6,881 nucleotides of DNA, from positions 1 through 6,881 of the forward strand of contig CAYGAW010000102.1 in assembly GCA_964347945.1 (NCBI GenBank), given 5' to 3'. Shown here piece after piece: positions 1 through 4,656 of this stretch. How positions within the stretch are numbered: the stretch's first letter is position 1; every line of letters begins with the position of its first letter. The notes beneath the pieces are model-generated. The model did no database searches. It saw only the letters and a program-made list of their open reading frames with translations, and had not been told where the DNA came from. A program made the translations under genes and the position numbers. Origin of the DNA: CAYGAW01 sp964347945. Its GTDB lineage: Bacteria > Chloroflexota > Anaerolineae > UBA7937 > B3-Chlor.

Positions 1-4
1 GATC

Positions 5-52
5 GCGCGGGAATAAATTCCCGCGCTAAGATCAGAAAGTCCCTGCGGGACT
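5..52. repeat. Tandem double-hairpin palindromic repeat (REP-like)
   Basis: Two perfect inverted repeats lie side by side. The first has 10-bp arms (GCGCGGGAAT at 5-14, ATTCCCGCGC at 17-26) around AA. The second has 6-bp arms (AGTCCC at 38-43, GGGACT at 47-52) around TGC. GATC occurs on both flanks of the first palindrome (1-4 and 30-33). The element lies just past the end of the DUF6504-like gene and has no T-run on either strand, so it is not a textbook intrinsic terminator. Paired GC-rich hairpins of this kind are typical of dispersed intergenic repeats in bacteria. I infer a repeat family, but only one copy is present here, so this is unproven. It could also protect the 3' end of the imuB operon transcript. 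Confidence 0.6.
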
Positions 53-97
53 CCAGCAATCTGCCATTCACACTCTCCAGTCCAGGCTCGACAGACG

Positions 98-352
98 TCA
101 GTCATAGACCCGCTCCAGACACCATTCGTCGGTGAGGAGGTCGCGGTAGATGACGCACGTGAAGCCGCTGTCAACCTCCACCTGGAAGTATTCGCGCCAG
201 ATTTCCACCCGCCACCAATCAAGGTGAACACGCCAACGGTTGCCCGGATGGAGCACCCGGTGAACCTGCCCCCTCCATTCAAAGGCGAGGGGTTCGCCTT
301 TATCGCCACTCGTGGACTCGATGTTTTGTGCTGGTTGATAAAGCTTGGTCAT
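98..352 (-). CDS. DUF6504-like small protein, accessory to ImuB
   Basis: This 84-residue protein has no signal peptide or membrane segment, so it is probably cytoplasmic. It is rich in aromatic and charged residues. The core resembles the DUF6504 family: FEWRG at 24-28, RW at 39-40, LDWWRVEIWREYF at 44-56, an aspartate-rich turn, and the ending WCLERVYD at 77-84. From memory, that family is found beside ImuB-like or error-prone polymerase genes in Actinobacteria and Chloroflexota, and its function is not established. The start ATG lies inside the last codons of imuB, giving a 53-nt overlap in a different frame. A purine-rich GAAGAG precedes the ATG by about 5 nt, so translation is probably coupled to imuB. 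Promoter and LexA-like box would be shared with imuB. The overlap and shared orientation suggest a role in the same mutasome, but that is inference. Confidence 0.75.
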   Translation of the reverse strand: MTKLYQPAQNIESTSGDKGEPLAFEWRGQVHRVLHPGNRWRVHLDWWRVEIWREYFQVEVDSGFTCVIYRDLLTDEWCLERVYD

Positions 353-1604
353 GGCGGCTCTTCACTGTCATGCGCTCCACTGGTGGTGCCTGATGGCTAA
401 GCAGGGCAAGCCCTTCGATGTTGCTCAGGGTAAACCTCCTCTCCGGCAAGGCGGCGCGAAGGTCGAGCAGGCAGGCCTTGAGGAAGCAATCGGGGCCGTA
501 CTTGCCGACGATGTTGGCCACGGCGCGATCTATCCTCCTCTTACGCAACATCCGGGTGGGGAAGAGGGACAATTGGTGCCCCTTCCCCTGCCTCAACTCC
601 CCCAGAGATACCTTCAAGGCGGAGACCCTGCCCCCATAGTCGAAGTTCGATACCAGGCGCTCCACCGCCAATCCGACCTTGCGCTCATCGGCGCTGGGTT
701 CGCTCAAGGCTATATGCTCCTCCTCGCTCTCGCCCGTATCGAACTGTAAAGTGACGCCTATCCTCCCACACACCTGGCCACGGCTATGAAGTCGCGAGAG
801 GAGTTGATTGCCAAGCTGTTTTGCTGTCATCTGTAGAATCTGCATCTCTTCGACGGGATCTTCGAAGCGAACCTCCAATTCTCGAGATCTCCTCACCTTG
901 CGACCGATGACCCTGCTCCCATCCCTGCCTCGAGCCAGCTGGTGGGCCTGCCTGCCCTCCAGGCCGAACTGGGAGAGAACAGCGCTCGCCGGCAGGGAGG
1001 CGAACTGTCCCATAGTGCGAATCCCCAGCAAGTGTAGTCGCCCCTGCATCTCCTCACTGAGGGGCAGGAGGGTGACCGGCAGCTCCCTGAGAAATCTCCG
1101 CTCATCCCCGGGGGCGATGACCAGGGTACCGTCCGAATTGCCTTCCATAGCAGCGATCTTGGCTGTGAACTTGCCCCTGGCTATCCCCACCCTCACTGGC
1201 AGCCCAGTAACTCCCCTAACCGCCTGGACGATGCTCCGGCCCAACTGCTCATCAGGGCCATAGAGACGGTGGAGGCCGCTCACCTCCAGATAGGCGCTGC
1301 CCAGGCCATGAGGCTCGATGAGGGGGCTGAAAGGCTCCAGGGCCATCAGCATCTCCTCGAAAGCCGAGGTATACCTCTCCTCCCTCATGGGCAGGAAGAT
1401 GGCTTCGGGGCAGAGCTCCTCTGCCTGGCGGAGAGACATCCCTCCCTCCACGCCTTGCTCGAAAGCCTCGGGCGATGCTTCATAGACGCTCCCCCTCTCC
1501 TGGGGCAGCCCACCGATGACCACGGCCTTGCGTTTCAGAGATGGATCCTCCCGCTGCTCCACGGCCACGGCAAACTGAGGAACGGAGACGTAAGCGACTT
1601 TCAT
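300..1604 (-). CDS. imuB: ImuB-like inactive Y-family DNA polymerase (SOS mutasome subunit)
   Basis: This 434-residue protein has the Y-family (DinB/UmuC) fold order: palm start at 1-30, fingers, second palm motif at 100-110, helix-hairpin-helix thumb around 180-230, and little finger from about 240. Aligned with active Y-family enzymes, the metal-binding Asp of motif I is Ser7, the steric gate position is Ala12, and the Asp-Glu pair of the S-x-D-E-A-Y-L motif is Gly102-Ser103 (GLGSAYLE at 100-107). Catalysis is therefore not expected. A beta-clamp-binding motif, QLSLF, sits at 344-348, followed by a basic patch (RMLRKRRIDR) and a C-terminal tail with KYG. These traits define ImuB, which acts as a scaffold for error-prone synthesis by DnaE2/ImuC. 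Neither DnaE2 nor an ImuA is in the window. The start ATG has a strong Shine-Dalgarno, GGAGG, 6 nt upstream. The gene has a consensus promoter carrying a LexA-like box, and its end overlaps the DUF6504-like gene. A DinB polymerase is the alternative name, but the lost catalytic residues argue against it. Confidence 0.88.
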   Translation of the reverse strand: MKVAYVSVPQFAVAVEQREDPSLKRKAVVIGGLPQERGSVYEASPEAFEQGVEGGMSLRQAEELCPEAIFLPMREERYTSAFEEMLMALEPFSPLIEPHGLGSAYLEVSGLHRLYGPDEQLGRSIVQAVRGVTGLPVRVGIARGKFTAKIAAMEGNSDGTLVIAPGDERRFLRELPVTLLPLSEEMQGRLHLLGIRTMGQFASLPASAVLSQFGLEGRQAHQLARGRDGSRVIGRKVRRSRELEVRFEDPVEEMQILQMTAKQLGNQLLSRLHSRGQVCGRIGVTLQFDTGESEEEHIALSEPSADERKVGLAVERLVSNFDYGGRVSALKVSLGELRQGKGHQLSLFPTRMLRKRRIDRAVANIVGKYGPDCFLKACLLDLRAALPERRFTLSNIEGLALLSHQAPPVERMTVKSRHDQALSTSTKHRVHEWR

Positions 1605-1617
1605 ACCCTCCCTCCAA

Positions 1618-1639
1618 ATCTCTCACGTCATCGAGAGAT
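1618..1639 (-). other. Small hairpin in imuB leader next to the ribosome site
   Basis: There is a perfect 7-bp inverted repeat, ATCTCTC (1618-1624) and GAGAGAT (1633-1639), with an 8-nt loop. In the imuB transcript it sits just upstream of the GGAGG ribosome binding site. It has no T-run and does not cover the Shine-Dalgarno, so an effect on translation or mRNA stability is only possible. A 7-bp repeat can occur by chance. Confidence 0.3.
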
Positions 1640-1772
1640 AGAAACACGGGAACCCTCGGCCACCCCTGGCCACACGAACGGTGGACCGGATATCCGAAGG
1701 CTCCCGCGCGGTATTCGCTCTGGGAGCGGTGAGGCCTCAGCCTCTTCCCCTGTTTATCAAGGGCTTAATTAT

Positions 1773-1786
1773 AGAACATTTGTTCT
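1773..1786 (-). promoter_or_regulatory. LexA-like SOS box of imuB
   Basis: The palindrome is AGAACA-TT-TGTTCT with 6-bp arms, and its core is GAAC-N4-GTTC (1774-1785). This is the core of the LexA operator of Bacillus and Actinobacteria (Cheo box type). It begins one base after the -10 hexamer of the imuB promoter and covers the expected transcription start (about 1781), so a bound repressor would block RNA polymerase. The downstream gene is ImuB, a known LexA target in other phyla. Motif, position and gene agree. That LexA of this organism reads this motif is inferred. Confidence 0.82.
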
Positions 1787-1787
1787 T

Positions 1788-1816
1788 ATTATAATATCAT
1801 TTCTTCCCTTTGTCAA
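1788..1816 (-). promoter_or_regulatory. Consensus sigma-70 promoter of imuB
   Basis: On the minus strand the -35 is TTGACA (1811-1816), the spacer is 17 bp, and the -10 is TATAAT (1788-1793). Both hexamers match the consensus in every base. Transcription would start near 1781, leaving a leader of about 177 nt before imuB. So strong a promoter fits a gene that is held off by a repressor until DNA damage, and the LexA-like box lies directly downstream. Confidence 0.88.
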
Positions 1817-1945
1817 GTACGGAGATTGCAGATTCCACCTGCACCTACCCAGCGCATGGGCCCCCAGGTCCTTCCACCAGTCGAAAAGCCACAACTAATG
1901 CGCCGACCCTACTCAAATGATGCAACTTCTTTCCATCTTCTTCAC

Positions 1946-1975
1946 TTGACAAGCATTCATGACCTGTGCTATTCT
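1946..1975 (+). promoter_or_regulatory. Promoter of the cold-shock gene
   Basis: A perfect -35 TTGACA (1946-1951) is followed by an 18-bp spacer and a weaker -10, TATTCT (1970-1975), preceded by the extended -10 dinucleotide TG (1967-1968). The expected start is near 1982, about 150 nt before the cold-shock start codon. That long leader is typical of cspA-type genes. Confidence 0.7.
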
Positions 1976-1981
1976 ATTTTC

Positions 1982-2101
1982 GAAGGTGCGCATTGGTCTT
2001 GCCTGTCTCAGATGGAAGGAGTTCGTCTGTAGCTGCTTTCTCATCCTGGACGGCGCGGCATTGTGTTGCTGTTGACGCTTTTGGAGCACAGCCGCACCTT
2101 C
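1982..2101 (+). promoter_or_regulatory. Structured 5' leader of the cold-shock mRNA
   Basis: The predicted transcript begins with GAAGGTGCG (1982-1990), which pairs perfectly with CGCACCTTC (2093-2101). The flanking TTTT (1977-1980) and AAAA (2102-2105) mirror each other with one bulged base. Inside the closing stem are two smaller hairpins: CAGATG (2009-2014) with CGTCTG (2024-2029, one G-U pair), and GCTGT (2068-2072) with ACAGC (2088-2092). In addition CTTTCT (2036-2041) is complementary to AGAAAG (2112-2117), which overlaps the ribosome binding site. That pairing would cross the closing stem, so two alternative folds are possible. cspA-family leaders act as temperature-dependent RNA switches in Escherichia coli. 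A similar role here is inference from folding by eye. Confidence 0.5.
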
Positions 2102-2132
2102 AAAACGTCAAAGAAAGGACTGTACAGCAGCC

Positions 2133-2384
2133 ATGGAAGAGCAACGAGAAAGATTCGAAGGCACCGTCAAGTGGTTCAGTGACCGCAAGGGATACGGCTT
2201 CATCGTCCGCGAAGGGGGCAAGGATGTATTCATCCACTTCTCGGACATCCGCCCTGGGGGCCCCCGCTCCCTTTGGGAGGGTGACAAGGTGGAGTTCAGC
2301 ATAAACGAAGACCCGCGCGGTCCCAGGGCCATAGACCTGGTGGTCACCGAAGCGGCGGAGCGGCCCAGCTACAGCCGCTGGTAA
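2133..2384 (+). CDS. Cold-shock domain protein (CspA family)
   Basis: This 83-residue protein is nearly all one cold-shock domain, an OB-fold that binds single-stranded RNA and DNA and acts as an RNA chaperone in the cytoplasm. Visible marks are GTVKWF (10-15), the RNP1 motif KGYGFI (19-24), the RNP2 motif DVFIHF (31-36), and the closing strand region GPRAIDLV (63-70). Compared with the usual 65-70 residues, it has about eight extra N-terminal residues rich in Glu and Arg and a tail of about ten ending SYSRW. The Shine-Dalgarno GAAAGGA (2113-2119) is 13 nt from the ATG, longer than usual. No other start fits in between. The gene has its own promoter and a long structured leader, and lies back to back with imuB. 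Whether it responds to cold or is constitutive cannot be told. Confidence 0.95.
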   Translation: MEEQRERFEGTVKWFSDRKGYGFIVREGGKDVFIHFSDIRPGGPRSLWEGDKVEFSINEDPRGPRAIDLVVTEAAERPSYSRW

Positions 2385-2620
2385 CCTTTAGCTAGGCGGC
2401 CTCCTCAGACACACAATCGAGAGAGCCTCCGCGCGATTGCGTTTGCGCCCAGGCTCCTGATTCGACACAGCTCGACCCCCTCAGTCGTCCAGGCTCGCTC
2501 TGGAGTACATCCCCGCTCAACGGCTCACCAAGTCGCTGCGGCTCTCTAGTGATTCCTCGCCTCACGAGATTCCTGGCCCGGCCTCCGGAAGCGTCTTCTA
2601 CCCCCAAAACCACGGCCCGA
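2385..2620. other. Intergenic region, no gene seen
   Basis: I see no convincing gene, tRNA or repeat here. The only structure is a weak inverted repeat, CAATCG (2414-2419) and CGATTG (2434-2439), with a 14-nt loop and followed by CGTTT. It might help end the cold-shock transcript but is too weak to call a terminator. Confidence 0.5.
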
Positions 2621-2649
2621 TTGACTTGCGGTCACAATCGTGGTATCAT
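2621..2649 (+). promoter_or_regulatory. Promoter of the CBM-like secreted protein gene
   Basis: The -35 is TTGACT (2621-2626), the spacer 17 bp, and the -10 TATCAT (2644-2649), each five of six to consensus, with an extended -10 TG at 2641-2642. Transcription would start near 2656, leaving a leader of roughly 14 nt. Because this promoter covers the in-frame GTG at 2640, that codon cannot be the start. Confidence 0.75.
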
Positions 2650-2656
2650 CGTGGAC

Positions 2657-2663
2657 AAGGAAG
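2657..2663 (+). promoter_or_regulatory. Ribosome binding site fixing the start at 2670
   Basis: AAGGAAG lies 6 nt before the ATG at 2670. It supports this ATG over the upstream GTG at 2640, which lies in the promoter and has no Shine-Dalgarno. Confidence 0.7.
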
Positions 2664-2669
2664 TGGCGT

Positions 2670-3335
2670 ATGGACCGCCATGCGCAAGGCCGCCAGAGCG
2701 AGGAAGATCACACGCCGAGGACGTTTCACCCCTTGGCCCTCTGCCTGCTATGCCTCACCGGCTTCCTCACCCTCTGCGTAATCCTTGCTTCGCAAAACGC
2801 TATCGGCTCCACGAACCTCCTCAAGAACCCCGGATTTGAGAGCGGCACTGCTGACTGGTACCCTTCATCTGGCACTACATTCACCACATCTACACTCCAC
2901 GTGCACTCTGGACAGTGGGCTGCATCGCTGAACAAGGGCGGCACTACTGGAGAAATCTGGACCTGGCAAGATGTGAGTGTCGTGCCCAGCGCCGCCTACA
3001 CCGTTACGGGCTGGGTATACGAAGACGATCCCAATTTCGACAATGCCTGCTTGCGCATCACATGGCGAGGTTCCACCTGGTTATATTCCGTCGAAGAGTG
3101 CCTTGAAGGTGACTATGACTTCTACAGACCCATCACCCTGGCGTCCGTCATCGCCCCACCGGATGCGGTCACCGCGAGGATAATGGCGGTAGCCGACATA
3201 GGCGCAGTGGATCCTTCAATCCCAGCTTACTTCGATGACCTCGACCTCACGTCCAGCGTTCCGCCCACCCCACCTCCCATGGGCACGCCGTTCTACGTAC
3301 CCATCGTGGTCAAGAGCTACCCCAGTGAACCATAG
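2670..3335 (+). CDS. Secreted protein with carbohydrate-binding-like domain
   Basis: This protein has 221 residues from the chosen ATG; the reading frame stays open upstream to a GTG at 2640, which I reject. A charged N-terminal stretch (1-20) precedes a hydrophobic segment at about 22-40, a signal peptide or membrane anchor, so the product is exported. Residues 47-195 look like a galactose-binding beta-sandwich of the CBM4/9 type: NLLKNPGFESG at 49-59 with DW at 62-63, YTVTGWVY at 110-117, and the closing AYFDDLDL at 186-193. Cys127 and Cys144 may form a disulfide. A Pro-rich stretch (198-207) leads to FYVPIVVK (208-215), six residues from the end. This segment resembles ones in the next gene. 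No catalytic domain is visible, so binding of a glycan or the cell surface is the likeliest role. The ligand is unknown. Confidence 0.72.
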   Translation: MDRHAQGRQSEEDHTPRTFHPLALCLLCLTGFLTLCVILASQNAIGSTNLLKNPGFESGTADWYPSSGTTFTTSTLHVHSGQWAASLNKGGTTGEIWTWQDVSVVPSAAYTVTGWVYEDDPNFDNACLRITWRGSTWLYSVEECLEGDYDFYRPITLASVIAPPDAVTARIMAVADIGAVDPSIPAYFDDLDLTSSVPPTPPPMGTPFYVPIVVKSYPSEP

Positions 3336-3371
3336 GGTCCTGCCCCGTACATCACCGCTTCCCGCATACGA

Positions 3372-3400
3372 TTGACACGCGGCATCGGCTATACTATACT
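3372..3400 (+). promoter_or_regulatory. Promoter of the Thr-Pro linker protein gene
   Basis: The -35 is a perfect TTGACA (3372-3377), the spacer 17 bp, and the -10 TATACT (3395-3400, five of six). A second TATACT at 3390-3395 overlaps it but would leave only a 12-bp spacer. Transcription should start near 3407, about 45 nt before the gene. This shows the gene is transcribed separately from the secreted-protein gene upstream. Confidence 0.8.
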
Positions 3401-3451
3401 GTGCCCTCGAAGTGAGGCTACTCGTCGAAGATCCGGGGCGCTGCGGCAAAG

Positions 3452-4144
3452 ATGAAATCCAACCGCCACCTTATTCTTGCGGGAAGCACATTCTCACTCA
3501 CACTGGTTCTGATCGAACTGCTAGTGTTCGCAGTGCACGGCTCTCCACCTCCTGACGAAATCCCACCCGACCTCACCCCCATGGCTTACCTGCCCTACGT
3601 TCTCTTGGAGATACCTCTTCCCCTCACGCCGAGGTGCTACCTCCCCTTAGTGATGAAGTCGGATACCCCCACGCCTACTCCTACTCCGACACCTACCCCC
3701 GCCCCACCCCCTGGCCCCATTGGCTTGAAGGTCTATGATATGTATGGGGTCGAGCGGACCTACCAGTGGGCAGTGAACAAGTACGGCGTGCGCGTGGACC
3801 AGGTCGGCGGATGGAAATACCATTGCGTGGAACTGAGAGAGAGGACCGGGCCCTCAAGCCTCGAGGTCTGGGTCTATCAAGCCAACGGGCTGCCCGCTGG
3901 AGGCGCAAGGGTGGAGTTCCACTGGCCCGGGGGCATGGCCGTGAGGTACACCGAATCCAGCGGGAAGGCCGGCTTCGGGTATGGACCCGGCAGCTGGATC
4001 TACGACCCGGCCGTCGGCGGGCCGCACTGGCTGGTGGTGGAGAATATCGATTCCTGCGACGCCGTCAGCCGGCTGGGGATGCTGGCTGGCACGCCCCACG
4101 ACCACCTGGATGTGTCCTACAGGTACGGGTACCTCTCGCCGTGA
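3452..4144 (+). CDS. Secreted or anchored protein with Thr-Pro linker, unknown C-terminal domain
   Basis: This is a 230-residue protein of unrecognised function. A hydrophobic segment at about 7-28 is a signal peptide or membrane anchor. Residues 46-50 (YLPYV) and 63-69 (YLPLVMK) are two copies of a YLPLV-like segment, also seen near the end of the preceding gene's product. Six Thr-Pro repeats (72-83) then form an extended linker. The rest (about 90-230) looks like a compact beta-rich domain, with LEVWVYQANGLPAGGARVEF at 137-156, a WPGG turn at 158-161, YGPGSW at 177-182 and GTPHDHLDVSYRYG at 213-226. The LPAGGARVEF pattern recalls Ig-like carboxypeptidase-regulatory domains. The conserved-looking His and Asp residues (HDHLD) may only be structural. 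The Shine-Dalgarno is weak (GGGG about 14 nt upstream). The gene has its own promoter. A cell-surface role is inferred. Confidence 0.7.
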   Translation: MKSNRHLILAGSTFSLTLVLIELLVFAVHGSPPPDEIPPDLTPMAYLPYVLLEIPLPLTPRCYLPLVMKSDTPTPTPTPTPTPAPPPGPIGLKVYDMYGVERTYQWAVNKYGVRVDQVGGWKYHCVELRERTGPSSLEVWVYQANGLPAGGARVEFHWPGGMAVRYTESSGKAGFGYGPGSWIYDPAVGGPHWLVVENIDSCDAVSRLGMLAGTPHDHLDVSYRYGYLSP

Positions 4145-4190
4145 TCACGTCCCGCCGGTCACAAGGCGTCGGCGCGACACAAGCCGCAAG

Positions 4191-4215
4191 CGCTCTGACC
4201 AGGCAGGCCAGAGCG
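4191..4215. terminator. Hairpin between convergent genes, possible terminator
   Basis: CGCTCTG (4191-4197) and CAGAGCG (4209-4215) are perfect 7-bp arms. After one mismatch, CC and GG extend the stem, leaving a 5-nt loop. It lies between the ends of two convergent genes, where a bidirectional terminator is expected. There is only TTGT after it on the plus strand, so intrinsic termination would be weak. Confidence 0.4.
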
Positions 4216-4297
4216 TTGTGGAAAGGCCCTTGGCTGTGCTGAAGGCTGAACCTATGTCTCACCCGCAGACCCCAGCACCATTCACAGAAGCAGGTAG

Positions 4298-4471
4298 CTA
4301 CTCCTCTTCGAGAAGTCCCTTGATCTTCTCCGCGGTCGCCTCGCTGTAGTACTTGCAGTTACGCTTGACCTCGTCTGGCTCGATGCTTTCGGCCTCGATG
4401 ATCTTCTTCACCTTGCCTTGAGAGACACCCAGCTTCTCGGCAAGCTTGCCCGCCGTATACATCTCTGCCAT
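4298..4471 (-). CDS. Small helix-turn-helix DNA-binding protein
   Basis: This 57-residue protein is easily missed because of its size. It has an excellent Shine-Dalgarno, AAGGAGG (4479-4485), 7 nt from the ATG. The N-terminal part, YTAGKLAEKLGVSQGKVKKI (5-24), is a helix-turn-helix of the MerR/excisionase winged-helix type, with LGVS at the turn. It continues with a short wing-like stretch, RNCKYYS (37-43), and a C-terminal helix, ATAEKIKGLLEEE. There is no effector or dimerisation domain, so it is either a minimal DNA-binding protein or part of a complex. It is transcribed toward the secreted-protein gene and away from metG, with 185 bp to the metG start. I could not find a convincing promoter. 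Its target is unknown; the CTATGGTAG repeats in the metG intergenic region are candidates only. Confidence 0.85.
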   Translation of the reverse strand: MAEMYTAGKLAEKLGVSQGKVKKIIEAESIEPDEVKRNCKYYSEATAEKIKGLLEEE

Positions 4472-4536
4472 GGCAGAACCTCCTTATCAGATGGTGTGAC
4501 GTCCGCCTTCTCAACAGATGGGCGATGCGTATCATG

Positions 4537-4619
4537 CTATGGTAGCACGACGTACGCTCGGCCGCAAGAGTACTGCTCCCCAGAAGGCAAGACTTCCCTT
4601 TTCCTATCGCCTATGGTAG
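4537..4619. repeat. Direct repeat CTATGGTAG before metG
   Basis: CTATGGTAG occurs at 4537-4545 and again at 4611-4619, 74 bp apart (about seven helical turns). TATC stands just upstream of each copy (4530-4533 and 4605-4608). Each copy is itself a small inverted repeat (CTA-TGG-TAG). The second overlaps the metG extended -10. This could be an operator pair, or chance. Confidence 0.35.
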
Positions 4620-4622
4620 AAT
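4594..4622 (+). promoter_or_regulatory. Probable extended -10 promoter of metG
   Basis: The -10 is TAGAAT (4617-4622, five of six) with an extended -10 TG at 4614-4615. The -35 position, TTCCCT (4594-4599), matches poorly, so the promoter would rely on the extended -10. The start would be near 4629, giving a leader of about 28 nt, too short for a T-box or other riboswitch. Confidence 0.55.
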
Positions 4623-4656
4623 CTCTGCAACCTGACAGGAGGAAAAAGACACGACC

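Noticed and set aside
345..1263. Long plus-strand open frames opposite imuB
   Set aside because: They are antisense shadows of a well-supported gene, with low-complexity composition, no ribosome site and no recognisable motif.
1768..1795. A plus-strand promoter using TATAAT at 1790-1795
   Set aside because: The hexamer exists because ATTATAAT reads as a -10 on both strands, but no acceptable -35 stands at the right distance on the plus strand.
2012..2032. Six-codon upstream open frame in the cold-shock leader
   Set aside because: No ribosome site precedes its ATG; such short frames are expected by chance.
2414..2439. Inverted repeat CAATCG/CGATTG as a cold-shock gene terminator
   Set aside because: Only 6 bp with a 14-nt loop and a three-T tail; too weak to call.
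3766..4242. 158-codon plus-strand frame overlapping the Thr-Pro linker protein
   Set aside because: It is Arg/Gly-rich with no ribosome site. The overlapping frame has a signal segment, a linker and a promoter at the right distance.
4486..4514. Promoter TTGAGA with TGATAA for the small helix-turn-helix gene
   Set aside because: The -10 would touch the ribosome binding site, so the transcript would start at or after it; the spacer is also too long.
4486..4656. T-box or riboswitch in front of metG
   Set aside because: There is no T-box core sequence, and the likely promoter leaves a leader of only about 28 nt.
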